64,000 nucleotides of DNA. It comes from Fimbriimonadaceae bacterium (lineage in GTDB: Bacteria > Armatimonadota > Fimbriimonadia > Fimbriimonadales > Fimbriimonadaceae). The stretch covers positions 1-64,000 of the forward strand of contig JAHBTE010000001.1 in NCBI GenBank assembly GCA_019638675.1. Reading direction: 5' to 3'. A program made the position numbers and the translations under genes. Below are positions 29,231 through 37,793 of the stretch, piece after piece (the stretch's first letter is position 1; every line of letters begins with the position of its first letter). The notes under the pieces were generated by a model. It worked only from the letters and a program-made list of their open reading frames with translations. It was not told the origin of the DNA and searched no databases.

Positions 29231-30591
29231 GGGAGATGCACCACAATATCGTACGTCTGTGGTGGCGGAGAAGCCTCTCCCACAAAATTGACTGAGGAAG
29301 ACGATGAAGCACGATCCAACCCGTTATCGTCTACTCTATCCATCCCTGTGCTCCAAATAATTTTCCTTTTGAGGTCATAACCAAATGGTTGACCACTAAA
29401 CTGATCAGTTACACCACGTTTCATATTAAGGCTACTCAACTCATCAAGTGAATTGGGATATCGGCCTTTCTGAGTTTGGAAAAGTTTGCATGCGATAGCC
29501 ACGCGGCCGAGATCGCGATCTACATCAAAACTAGTACGAGTTTCGAAGTAGTTCTTAATTGTTCCAGGGTGCACTAAGCTAATCAGATATTTTCCGAAAG
29601 AATTGGGAGTTTTTCGCTTCCATTCGTTCAATTCCTTCAAATCAATTTCTTCGCCTCCCTGTTCGTCATCAAAGCCGTGGAATTTATCCAGGTAAGCAGT
29701 AATTTCAGTTGCAATAGAGTCGGCTTTCTCTGGATCTTGATCAATGATTGCGGCTCTATAAACTTCTATGATCTCTTTAGCTGTTGCCACTCGATCTAGA
29801 GGATTTTTATTTCCTCTAAACCCTTCTAGAAATTCTGCTTCTTCCTTATCGTCGATGGAAAAAACACTTTCAGCGGCTTCTTGAGGGAAACGTAGAGTTG
29901 CAATAAAGTCGGATGCGTTAATCCAACTGCCTTTTAATCCAGGCTCTAACCCCACTGGAGTAGCATCTTGGTCGTAATCATCCAAAAGCTGCATTAATTC
30001 CGTACTTGAGTACTTATTAGTGGCGAGTAATTTGTGAAGCATTCTCTCGTTATTTGCACAAATTGCCCGGGCGACCATAAAGGCCATGCCGATATTAGTT
30101 GCTTCGTCAAGTCGCTCGGCGAGTCTTCGGGCAGCAAGATGTAGGCGAATTGAGAGGTTTTTGTCCCCTTGATCCAATGCCACCTGACTTGCCACATTCA
30201 AAAATCTACCTATATTTTTTGCCGTTGATAGCTGCGGATAAGGCATGTACAATTCTTTGTAGACAGGCAACCCCCACTCTAGTTTTTTGTGCTTTTCAAA
30301 CGACTTCAAGAAACCTACTGACTCATCGTAAATGATTTTCTTTTGCTGAGCGGTGAGTTCTTCAAAAGGAGTTTTTTGAGGCTCTCGCACCTCGTACGGC
30401 AAAATCTCAAAGTCCGAAATCACGGCTTCCAAGCCGTTATCACCCATTATCGGCTTTTGGTTTAAGTTCAATTCAGGCGCCAAGGCTAGGATGTCGGAAT
30501 GTGGCACGGGTGGAACTACCACATTTCTCGGCTTTTGGCATCCGGCAATTCCTAATCCGGCAAGAAGAAGAATTCCGAATCGGTACCTCAT
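29227..30591 (-). CDS. lipoprotein of unknown function, paralogue 2
   Basis: 454 residues. The N-terminus MRYRFGILLLAGLGIAGC ends in a good lipobox (LGIAGC), so a membrane lipoprotein is expected. The long middle is helical and acidic, with LAARRLAERLDEATNIG and VARAICANNERML. Near residue 385-430, GRYPNSLDEL, DQFSGQPFGYDL and STGMDRVDDNG resemble the C-terminal motif of type II secretion pseudopilins and similar exported proteins. It is paralogous to the next gene upstream (30588), which shares the same ordered features. It overlaps genes on both sides by 4 bases. Function unknown. Confidence 0.72.
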   Translation of the reverse strand: MRYRFGILLLAGLGIAGCQKPRNVVVPPVPHSDILALAPELNLNQKPIMGDNGLEAVISDFEILPYEVREPQKTPFEELTAQQKKIIYDESVGFLKSFEKHKKLEWGLPVYKELYMPYPQLSTAKNIGRFLNVASQVALDQGDKNLSIRLHLAARRLAERLDEATNIGMAFMVARAICANNERMLHKLLATNKYSSTELMQLLDDYDQDATPVGLEPGLKGSWINASDFIATLRFPQEAAESVFSIDDKEEAEFLEGFRGNKNPLDRVATAKEIIEVYRAAIIDQDPEKADSIATEITAYLDKFHGFDDEQGGEEIDLKELNEWKRKTPNSFGKYLISLVHPGTIKNYFETRTSFDVDRDLGRVAIACKLFQTQKGRYPNSLDELSSLNMKRGVTDQFSGQPFGYDLKRKIIWSTGMDRVDDNGLDRASSSSSVNFVGEASPPPQTYDIVVHLP

Positions 30592-31898
30592 TTCACTCTC
30601 ACCACCCGATCTTTAGTGTCGTTTGACCAACGCTCGACCTGATCCTTGCCTCCGTCATCCTTGCCGTCTGGCCCGACGCTCCATGCCAAGCCACGAACTG
30701 GGTCGTAGAAAAAGTCTTTGCCCGAGTAAGCATCCTTCACTGAATCCGATAGACCATATTTCCGAAGCTCCGCCATATCTCGCGGCAAAGAGCCAGATTC
30801 CGCTAGCCCCTTTTGAGCGGCGACCACAACTTCCGTGAGATTACGGCTCACTCCGCATTTGACCGCTGCTTCAAAAGCTGAATCCCACACTCCCAACGAA
30901 GCCTGACCGATGAGTAACCCCACCGCGTTTGGTGTTTTCTTAGCCCAAGCAGGTACCTCAGATTCCTCGATTGGCACTCCGTTCAAAATCTCTGCAAGCT
31001 TCCCTCGCGAAAGCTCCGTGCTGATGCCACCCCCTTCCAGCTCACTGATTGCAATCCGAAAATACGGCGCAAATGTTTCGATTGTTTTCAGGCGGTCAAA
31101 CGGGTCGCTATTGCCTTTTATCTCGTTAACCAAATCATCGTCATCTAGGTTGAATAATTCGGTCATTTCATTGCTGTGCGGCGGGAATTCTGTGGTCGCA
31201 ACGGTTGGAACAAAAAACAACGTCCATTCTCCTCGAATCGCTTGCGAAAGACCACTTCGTGCCGGGTCAGGAGATACCGTCGGCTGTTGCAACTGCGCTA
31301 GTTCAGCACTCGACATCGAACCTCGAATCACAATCTGTCTGATGGCTCGCTCGGCAATTGCGTCTATCGCATTACCAACAAGCTGGGAGATAAAAGACGT
31401 TGAGCTTTCATATAATCGCATCGCCAGATTTCGGCTGGCTTTCAGCGCACGGATCGCATACTCCGGGTTCCCGCCTTCGTCAACCGCGTCTGCATAAGCG
31501 ACCAAAAAACGGCAAGCATTCTTGATGTCAACGTAACCAACAAAATTCAGGTTTTCTGCGCTAGGAGGCGGGAGTTGCCATCGTTTTTCGATGATTGGCT
31601 CAATCTGAGTAAGAAATTCTCCTCCAGCTGCAACTAAATTGGCCTTATCGCCCGCCACCCAATCTTTAGATGGCTTTTGAATAATTGGATTCAAAACTAC
31701 ACCGCTCGATTTCACTAATGCACTGATTTTTAGAAGCGCATCTAAGTCGCCTTCCACCGGGGCGAAGGTGAGTTCCGGCGCGACCGCCAAACCAGACTCG
31801 ACGGAGATTTTTGGCACTGGTTTGACCTGAGGGTCTTCACACCCAAGACTTAACACACATAGGGCAGTCAAGACGGAAAAGCGTGAGAATCCAACCAC
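30588..31898 (-). CDS. lipoprotein of unknown function, paralogue 1
   Basis: 436 residues with a lipoprotein leader ending LCVLSLGC. Shares layout with the downstream gene: AIRALKASRNLAMRLYES aligns with LSIRLHLAARRLAERLDE, and the C-terminal SGSLPRDMAEL...YSGKDFFYDPVRGL...VGPDGKDDGGKD aligns with the pseudopilin-like ending there. Identity is low, so the duplication is old or each has its own partner. Begins 21 bases after ppa ends and overlaps paralogue 2 by 4 bases (ATGA). No enzyme motif is visible. An envelope location is inferred from the lipobox. Confidence 0.72.
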   Translation of the reverse strand: MVGFSRFSVLTALCVLSLGCEDPQVKPVPKISVESGLAVAPELTFAPVEGDLDALLKISALVKSSGVVLNPIIQKPSKDWVAGDKANLVAAGGEFLTQIEPIIEKRWQLPPPSAENLNFVGYVDIKNACRFLVAYADAVDEGGNPEYAIRALKASRNLAMRLYESSTSFISQLVGNAIDAIAERAIRQIVIRGSMSSAELAQLQQPTVSPDPARSGLSQAIRGEWTLFFVPTVATTEFPPHSNEMTELFNLDDDDLVNEIKGNSDPFDRLKTIETFAPYFRIAISELEGGGISTELSRGKLAEILNGVPIEESEVPAWAKKTPNAVGLLIGQASLGVWDSAFEAAVKCGVSRNLTEVVVAAQKGLAESGSLPRDMAELRKYGLSDSVKDAYSGKDFFYDPVRGLAWSVGPDGKDDGGKDQVERWSNDTKDRVVRVK

Positions 31899-31919
31899 GC
31901 TCTCATTATACGAAAATTA

Positions 31920-32432
31920 CTACTCGCCTTCGTGCTTGAACTTCTCGATGATATCGTAAGCGTATTCGCGTTTTTTCCAACCCTTGATTTCAACGCTCTT
32001 TTGCTCAAGCTGCTTATACACTTCAAAGAAGTGGAAGATTTCGTCCAGTGTGTGCTGGTGCAAATCAGACATTGATTCGCGGTTGCCGAATCGCGGGTCT
32101 TTGCTGGCTACGCAAAGAAGCTTCTCATCTGGCATGCCACCGTCGACCATCTCCAAAACGCCGATAGGTTGAGCTTCGACCACTATGCCAGGATACGTTG
32201 GGTGGCTAACCAACACAAGAGCGTCAATCGGGTCACCATCAAGATAAGTTGTGCGAGGCAAAAATCCGTAATCCCATGGGTAGAACAAAGGAGAAAATAG
32301 AACGCGGTCTAACTTCATCACATCCATTTCTGGATCGTATTCATATTTATTTGTGCTGAACCGAGGGATTTCGATAATCACATTTATTTCGTGAGGTGCA
32401 TTTTTCCCCAGCGTTACATCTCGCAATCCCAT
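31920..32432 (-). CDS. ppa: inorganic pyrophosphatase (family I)
   Basis: 170 residues. Hydrolyses pyrophosphate to phosphate in the cytoplasm. Shows INVIIEIPRFSTNKYEYD near the N-terminus, FYPWDYGFLPRTTYLDGDPIDALVLV with the family signature DGDPIDALV and its metal-binding aspartates, and VASKDPRF followed by HFFEVYKQLEQKSVEIKGW. Length is as usual for bacterial soluble enzymes. It lies 50 bases downstream of tgt on the same strand and before the lipoprotein pair. Confidence 0.96.
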   Translation of the reverse strand: MGLRDVTLGKNAPHEINVIIEIPRFSTNKYEYDPEMDVMKLDRVLFSPLFYPWDYGFLPRTTYLDGDPIDALVLVSHPTYPGIVVEAQPIGVLEMVDGGMPDEKLLCVASKDPRFGNRESMSDLHQHTLDEIFHFFEVYKQLEQKSVEIKGWKKREYAYDIIEKFKHEGE

Positions 32433-32482
32433 AACCGCCTCATGGTACTCGGCTTGCTAACTTGGTCTGTAAGTCAAATCAG

Positions 32483-33589
32483 CTACGCATGGGCGTAACG
32501 GGCCATTAATTCGGGCCAAGTACCCTGCTCAATCGCATCCCGGATTTCTTGCATCATCCGCGAATAAAACCAAAGGTTGTGCAAACTTGCCAACCGAGCT
32601 CCCAGAGGTTCTCCTGCTTTGAAAAGGTGCCTGACATACGCGGCGGAATACCGCTCGGTTGGCGGAAAAACTGAATCCTCATCGAACCACCCTTTATGCT
32701 CCGCCCACTGCAGATTCATCGCGTTCACACGCCCTTGCATTGTGTATAAAGCGTGGTGGCGGGCCATTCTAGTTGGCAATACGCAATCGAAAAGGTCTAC
32801 TCCACATTTAACAGCGTGGAGGATATCTTGCGGATGACCAACTCCCATCAAGTAGCGGGGCTTGTCTTTAGGTAATAGAGGTGCTGTGAATTGCACAACC
32901 GGATACTGCATTTCGGTTGGTTCGCCTACACTCACACCTCCAATCGCAACACCATCAAACGGCATTTCGCTCACAACCTGTGCCGATTCCCGCCGTAAAT
33001 CTTCGTGAACTCCCCCTTGCACGATTCCAAACAAGTTGGTGCGTTCCCCTTTTGCGGCGAGGTTCCGAGGAAGCCACTTATGAGTGCGTTCCATTGCTCG
33101 AGCGGCTTCTTCTCGCGTGCAAGGATACGGCGGGCATTCATCCAAACACATAGCGATGTCCACGCCGAGTTTGCTCTGAATTTCCATTGATTTTTCGGGA
33201 GTTAGGAATAGTTCACTGCCATCCAAATGACTTTTGAAAACCACGCCTTCATCACTGATTTTGCGCCACTTGCTAAGGCTCATGACTTGATATCCGCCGC
33301 TGTCGGTTAAGATCGGCCCGCGCCAGCTCATCAGTTCATGGAGCCCGCCAAATCTTTCGACTAAGTCTTCCCCTGGTCTCAAAGACAAATGATATGTATT
33401 GGCAAGAACTTGCTGAAACCCAGCCGCTTCTAAATCTTCGCTTCCTACCGTTTTCACACTGCCTTGAGTGCCAACTGGCATAAAAGCAGGAGTTTCTACT
33501 GTTCCGTGTGCCGTGTGAATCCGACCGCGACGCGCACCCGTATGAGGGCAAGTCGCAAGAAGTTCGTAGCGGAGCGGAAATTCGGACAC
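32483..33589 (-). CDS. tgt: tRNA-guanine transglycosylase lacking three zinc cysteines
   Basis: 368 residues. Tgt exchanges guanine 34 in certain tRNAs for the queuosine precursor. Catalytic parts are intact: LTDSGGYQVMSL with Asp96, the nucleophile Asp268 in LFDCVLPTR, GHPQDILHAV and GIVQGGVHEDLR. The usual zinc site CxCxxC with a later His is broken: the positions matching Cys318, Cys320 and Cys323 of the Zymomonas enzyme are Ser306, Phe308 and Thr311 here (offset 12), while His337 in SLHNLWFY remains. So it probably folds without zinc. Partner for queG at 16110. Start ATG at 33589. Confidence 0.93.
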   Translation of the reverse strand: MSEFPLRYELLATCPHTGARRGRIHTAHGTVETPAFMPVGTQGSVKTVGSEDLEAAGFQQVLANTYHLSLRPGEDLVERFGGLHELMSWRGPILTDSGGYQVMSLSKWRKISDEGVVFKSHLDGSELFLTPEKSMEIQSKLGVDIAMCLDECPPYPCTREEAARAMERTHKWLPRNLAAKGERTNLFGIVQGGVHEDLRRESAQVVSEMPFDGVAIGGVSVGEPTEMQYPVVQFTAPLLPKDKPRYLMGVGHPQDILHAVKCGVDLFDCVLPTRMARHHALYTMQGRVNAMNLQWAEHKGWFDEDSVFPPTERYSAAYVRHLFKAGEPLGARLASLHNLWFYSRMMQEIRDAIEQGTWPELMARYAHA

Positions 33590-33639
33590 GGTGAGAGTAT
33601 CGTCAAAATCCTAATTTTGAATCGGGACTGGCAAAAAAA

Positions 33640-33662
33640 TTCCCCGGCAGCTTGCCGGGGAA
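33640..33662 (-). terminator. intrinsic terminator after PEP-CTERM gene
   Basis: TTCCCCGGCA at 33640-33649 pairs perfectly with 33653-33662 around the loop GCT. Read on the minus strand the stem is followed by a run of T (bases complementary to AAAAAAA at 33633-33639). It lies 25 bases after the stop of the PEP-CTERM gene (33688) and upstream of tgt. A short A-run on the other side makes it partly usable in the opposite direction too. Confidence 0.85.
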
Positions 33663-33687
33663 AATTCAAAGTTATAAAGTGATTGCT

Positions 33688-34410
33688 TTATTTCTTGCGT
33701 CGTCGAGCGACTGCCAAACCAAGACCGGCTAAAACTGCCATAGTCGCTGGCTCGGGGACTGCTTCCGTTCCAGAGACAGTCACCATATCCCATCGCAAAG
33801 TTCCGGTTGTTGCATAGGAACTGCCGGAATTAGAAGGTGAATACTGACCAGCAACAACGATGTTCGGATCAAACACCGCAACCATACGGAACACGAAGTT
33901 TGCATTGTTGTCCACGCTTGAATCAGAGGAAAGATCGTTTAGGTTAAGGTTAAACCAGGTGTCACCTGCATTCCCATCCAGGAGAGCACCTTCTGTCCAA
34001 GTAGTGCCGCCGTTTGCCGAGTAATCAAATCGGGTGAAACGGCTAGAAGTATTACTTTTACGAACATCAAAGCTCACCATGATGTCTTCATAGCCCACAG
34101 TGGAAACCGCAAACTGAACACCACGTTGACCATTTTCTGTTCCTTGAGCTGCATAACCAGTGGTTTGCCAACCGAAGTTTGGTGGTGAGGTGGTCACAGG
34201 ATCGCTTGATCCACCGTTAGCAACACCGGACGAAAAGCTGCCAGTGGCGCCAAGCAAAGAAGCAGTGCCTAAACCGATGCTAGCTGTCGGACTAGATACT
34301 CCCCCTGGAACCGTGGATGAGCTTGTGCCGTTAAAATCCCACTGAGTGATGATTCCAGCTTGAGAAGCGCCAGCGACCAGCACGGCACCTAGAGTCAAAA
34401 TTGATTTCAT
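33688..34410 (-). CDS. PEP-CTERM sorting-signal protein
   Basis: 240 residues. Signal peptide MKSILTLGAVLVAGASQAG at the N-terminus; beta-rich Ser/Thr/Gly body (DFNGTSSSTVPGGVSSPTAS, FDYSANGGTTWTEGALLDGN, NANFVFRMVAVFDPNI) resembling other exported exosortase-sorted proteins; C-terminal PEP-CTERM tail VPEPATMAVLAGLGLAVARR with a hydrophobic helix and a basic end (RRRKK). The tail would be recognised by exosortase for transfer and anchoring at the surface. No exosortase gene lies in the window. A hairpin in its leader (34420-34468) may hide its ribosome binding site, and a strong terminator follows. Confidence 0.9.
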   Translation of the reverse strand: MKSILTLGAVLVAGASQAGIITQWDFNGTSSSTVPGGVSSPTASIGLGTASLLGATGSFSSGVANGGSSDPVTTSPPNFGWQTTGYAAQGTENGQRGVQFAVSTVGYEDIMVSFDVRKSNTSSRFTRFDYSANGGTTWTEGALLDGNAGDTWFNLNLNDLSSDSSVDNNANFVFRMVAVFDPNIVVAGQYSPSNSGSSYATTGTLRWDMVTVSGTEAVPEPATMAVLAGLGLAVARRRKK

Positions 34411-34419
34411 TTATGTCTT

Positions 34420-34468
34420 CTCCTGAATCGCAACAAGCGACCAATTAAGATAATTTGAGGTTCAGGAG
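34420..34468 (-). promoter_or_regulatory. leader hairpin sequestering the ribosome binding site
   Basis: On the minus-strand transcript CTCCTGAA (complement of 34461-34468) pairs with TTCAGGAG (complement of 34420-34427), which holds the AGGAG ribosome binding site located about 10 bases before the ATG at 34410. A nested stem TCGC/GCGA (34428-34431 with 34437-34440) stabilises the loop. Folding would block translation of the PEP-CTERM gene, so this is a candidate translational switch or thermosensor. Confidence 0.55.
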
Positions 34469-34533
34469 TTAAGGAGCGATTAACACGCAGATACTATTTC
34501 CCCGCATAAATACGGGGGAATAATGAATCTTAA

Positions 34534-35073
34534 TTACATCTTAACTTCGTGTTTGCCAGTCGTTCGCTTGAACTTCCATCGCCTAAACACAGGAACGAAG
34601 AACATATAAACGCCGCTCAAACTGAGGAAAAATAGGAGTGCCCCGACTACGGGCAGGCCCCATTCATGCCAAAACTCGGCAACTATTGACAAGTCGTGGA
34701 TATCTTCTGTCAGTTGGTCGTTGCGCTGGCCGGTGCTGAGTACGTCTCCGGTAGTGCCATCCACTTGGACCTCCCGATATCCTTTCTTGCTCAAAACTTT
34801 CCAGACGTTGTCTTCAGCATGATATTCCAACCTATCAATATGCGAGAGTTCAGTTAGTTCTGCAAAACCTGCTTGAAAGGCTACTTCCATAACCTGATCA
34901 ACCGGAACTAGCTGCGAGGGATGGTCAAACGGAGCCCCGGTTTGAGTTTTGGGGCGCATCCAATCCACTTTGCCTTTGATGGCGAGAAAGAATCCTGATG
35001 CAGAGATCACCATCAGAAAAAGGCAGGCGATCAAACCTGCCCATTTGTGAATATTCCGAATGCCCTTGTACAC
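34534..35073 (-). CDS. PepSY-associated membrane protein
   Basis: 179 residues of the PepSY/PepSY_TM type. Two or three hydrophobic helices: NIHKWAGLIACLFLMVISASG near residue 8-28 and EWGLPVVGALLFFLSLSGVY near 135-155. Between them lies a periplasmic part with WKVLSKKGYREVQVDGTTGDV near 92-112, the PepSY-like strand. The first HKW and the later H in HDLSIVAEFWHEWG recall the haem/iron-linked PepSY_TM proteins of iron uptake and reductase systems. It lies 9 bases after the dipeptidase gene, in the same operon. Function uncertain. Confidence 0.8.
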   Translation of the reverse strand: MYKGIRNIHKWAGLIACLFLMVISASGFFLAIKGKVDWMRPKTQTGAPFDHPSQLVPVDQVMEVAFQAGFAELTELSHIDRLEYHAEDNVWKVLSKKGYREVQVDGTTGDVLSTGQRNDQLTEDIHDLSIVAEFWHEWGLPVVGALLFFLSLSGVYMFFVPVFRRWKFKRTTGKHEVKM

Positions 35074-35082
35074 GAACTATTT

Positions 35083-36501
35083 CTACTTCATTTCTTGGGC
35101 TGTTTGCGCCAGCCTTACCAACAAATGTCCGTAGATTTGCGCCATTTTGAACAAACTGGTTAAGGCCATCCGCTCATCAGTTTCATGAGCCGGGCCATCG
35201 CCTTCCCATCCGGTACCGATGGCAACGCAGTTCGGAACGGCGCGAGCATAGGTTCCGCCACCCATCGTTCCCGGTTCTTTGGTTTCTCCGGTTTCAGCGT
35301 GGTGAACTTCGCAAATCGTTTTAACAAGTGGATGATCAATCGGGAAATAAAGTGGCTTGCTATCACTCATCGAAACGAGCTTGTAGTCACCGGGAAGCTT
35401 CGCGAGAAACGCAGCGCACTTGGCTTTCAAGTCTTCGCCTTCAAAAGTAACCGGGTATCTCACATTCAGGGTGAACTTGACCTGATCGCCCACAGTTTCG
35501 ACAATTCCCATGTTCAAGGTGAGTGGCCCACTTGGTTCGTCTGCTCCCGCAATTCCGATTCCGTTCCCTCCAATGTGCCCTAAATCGAACAAAGAATCGT
35601 AATCTCGTTCTTGATTCAATGGCACAGCATCTTTGAGGAATCTCAATGCACGGATCGCGGCGGAATCTCCACCAAATGGTCGAGCACCATGCGCCGCCTT
35701 ACCATGCGCTGTGATTGACAAAACATCTCCACTCCAGCTAAAGTCGAGATTCTTGTCCCACGCTTCGGCAATGCACATTTCCATTGTCGCTCGCCAACTT
35801 TCTGAAACTTGAACTCGGCAAACACAAGAATCAATGACGATATTTGGTCGTTGGCCGCCATTGAGTTCGAGCATTGTGACTTCACCTTTTGGCATTGTCC
35901 GTTGAACAAGAAAGTCGGCTATTCCCTTTTCGCCATGGATGCATGGCCAACCGGCATCGGGTGCAACTCCGATGGTCGGCACTTCCTCGGTTTTCATATA
36001 TCGCTTCACACATTCAAAACCGCTCTCTTCGTTACAGCCAAATACATTGCGAATGCGAACCGGTATATCGGGCCAGCAGGCTTGAACAGCCTTAGAAGCG
36101 TAAAACATCGCCATCGTTGGACCCTTGTCGTCGCTGGCACCACGAGCGTAAACGTACCCGCCGTCAATCTCTGCCCCGAACGGTTCATGCTTCCAGCCCG
36201 GACCAACCGGAACAACATCGAGGTGTCCGAGCGACATCACCATTTTTTCGCCAGAACCAAATTCTGCCCAACCGCAATAACCCTCGATATCAGCAGTCTT
36301 CATCCCCGAATCTGATGAAAGTCCAAGCATAAAATCAAGGGCATCACGATTCGCCTGCCCAAACGGTGCGTCCGGCAGAGCAGGTTCTTCAAGACTAGGA
36401 AATCGAAGAAGGGTTTGGTAATCGGAGAGAAGTTGAGATTCGTGATCTCGGAGCCAGGCTTGCACCTGGCTCACGATTTCCTGCTTAGACATGCCGCTCA
36501 T
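35083..36501 (-). CDS. M20 family dipeptidase (PepV-like)
   Basis: 472 residues if started at the ATG at 36501; a longer frame reaching 36567 has an unlikely Cys-rich start. Zinc metallopeptidase of the M20 family, related to PepV/carboxypeptidase G2. Ligand motifs: SLGHLDVVPVG near residue 90, GASDDKGPT near 118 (bridging Asp), NEESGFE near 152 (catalytic and ligand Glu), and APDAGWP near 175. PepV-like GGGTYAR appears near 420, and a late HETDER near 445 gives the final histidine candidate. Divergent from galK, with 130 bases between the starts. Confidence 0.9.
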   Translation of the reverse strand: MSGMSKQEIVSQVQAWLRDHESQLLSDYQTLLRFPSLEEPALPDAPFGQANRDALDFMLGLSSDSGMKTADIEGYCGWAEFGSGEKMVMSLGHLDVVPVGPGWKHEPFGAEIDGGYVYARGASDDKGPTMAMFYASKAVQACWPDIPVRIRNVFGCNEESGFECVKRYMKTEEVPTIGVAPDAGWPCIHGEKGIADFLVQRTMPKGEVTMLELNGGQRPNIVIDSCVCRVQVSESWRATMEMCIAEAWDKNLDFSWSGDVLSITAHGKAAHGARPFGGDSAAIRALRFLKDAVPLNQERDYDSLFDLGHIGGNGIGIAGADEPSGPLTLNMGIVETVGDQVKFTLNVRYPVTFEGEDLKAKCAAFLAKLPGDYKLVSMSDSKPLYFPIDHPLVKTICEVHHAETGETKEPGTMGGGTYARAVPNCVAIGTGWEGDGPAHETDERMALTSLFKMAQIYGHLLVRLAQTAQEMK

Positions 36502-36631
36502 ATTACTGTCTTTGCCAGAACAAAAGAAGTGTGCGGCGCCCGAGCGGCGGCAAGAGCCACCACACACTGCAAATGTTCTTCCCGAAAACTACCTGGACTC
36601 TCCAAGTATCCTTACTAGGTCACAGCATCAA

Positions 36632-37759
36632 ATGTTGTTAAAAGTGAACCTAGACCACATATACGAGCTTTTTAGAGCCACATATTCAACTGAACCGACC
36701 ATCGTTGTCCATGCCCCTGGTCGCATCAACTTGATCGGTGAGCATACGGATTACAACGACGGATTTGTACTGCCGTGTGCGATTGACCAAGGTATCACCA
36801 TTGCGGCTTCGCCGTCCCTTGATAGCCTGAATCATCTATTGAGCGAGCAAGTTGGTTTGGCTCTGCCTTTCGCATTTGGGATTAATGAAAAGCCAGCTGA
36901 TTGGGCTATTTACGCCGACGGAGTTGCTTCAGTTATCAGAGCCAAAACGCCAATCCAAGCGGTGGTTACGTCGAATCTCCCCGTTGCAGGCGGAGTAAGT
37001 TCATCCGCGGCATTAGAAGTTGCTTTCGCTACTCTTTGGAATCATCTCGACGGATTCAATCACTCCCCAAAGGAGCTTGCCCTTTTATGTCAAAAGGCGG
37101 AAAATAATTACGTTGGCGTGAACTGCGGGATCATGGATATGCTCGCTTCGGCTTGCGGCGTTACCGATCATGCTTTGCTCATTGATACTCGATCATTAGA
37201 AATTCAACCTTTTGCCATCCCAAGCAATCTATCCATTGTATTGATGGATACAGGCAAAGCACGAACTCTTGCCGCGAGCGGATACAACGAACGCCGGGCT
37301 CAATGTGAGGCGGCGGCTCAAGTGTTGGGCATTCCTTCGCTGAGAGATGCTGAACTCTCCGACCTAGCGCGTCTAACGGATGAGATGCAGATCAAACGCG
37401 CACGGCACGTGATTTCTGAAAATCAGAGAGTGCACGATTTCACAACTGCTCTTCAGCAACAAGATTTGCAGGCGATCGGGCAACTGATGGCGGAATCCCA
37501 TGCCAGTTTGCGTGACGACTATGAGGTCTCTTGCGCAGAACTTGACGCCATGGTCGGGGCGGCCAGTAAAGCCCCCGGTTGCATTGGAGCGCGCCTCACC
37601 GGGGCAGGATTCGGAGGTGCAGCCGTAGCCTTAACTGAATCTGAATTAGTCGGTGATTTTATTAAGGCGACCGAACATTCTTATGCACTCGGAGTCAAAA
37701 CCTATATAGCTTCACTGAGTGCCTGTAAAGCGGCTGAAGGAGCAAGAGTTCTAGTTTGA
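36632..37759 (+). CDS. galK: galactokinase
   Basis: 375 residues from ATG 36632; upstream in-frame codons back to 36491 are spurious because homology starts here. GHMP-family sugar kinase that phosphorylates galactose in the Leloir pathway. Signature APGRINLIGEHTDYNDGFVL near residue 29-48, the phosphate-binding VAGGVSSSAALEVAF near 122-136, the catalytic region CGIMDMLASACG near 165, and the final ARLTGAGFGGAAVAL near 320. Divergent from the M20 dipeptidase. No galT or galE is seen beside it. Confidence 0.95.
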   Translation: MLLKVNLDHIYELFRATYSTEPTIVVHAPGRINLIGEHTDYNDGFVLPCAIDQGITIAASPSLDSLNHLLSEQVGLALPFAFGINEKPADWAIYADGVASVIRAKTPIQAVVTSNLPVAGGVSSSAALEVAFATLWNHLDGFNHSPKELALLCQKAENNYVGVNCGIMDMLASACGVTDHALLIDTRSLEIQPFAIPSNLSIVLMDTGKARTLAASGYNERRAQCEAAAQVLGIPSLRDAELSDLARLTDEMQIKRARHVISENQRVHDFTTALQQQDLQAIGQLMAESHASLRDDYEVSCAELDAMVGAASKAPGCIGARLTGAGFGGAAVALTESELVGDFIKATEHSYALGVKTYIASLSACKAAEGARVLV

Positions 37760-37793
37760 CCAAATACGCCATGCGAGAAGAAATTTTGAAAAA

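Noticed and set aside
36502-36567. Upstream extension of the M20 dipeptidase by 22 codons
   Set aside because: Cys-rich sequence unlike the family and overlapping the divergent promoter region; ATG at 36501 or 36492 is more likely.
36491-36631. Upstream extension of galK by 47 codons
   Set aside because: Homology begins at ATG 36632; the extension would run into the divergent dipeptidase start and its promoter.
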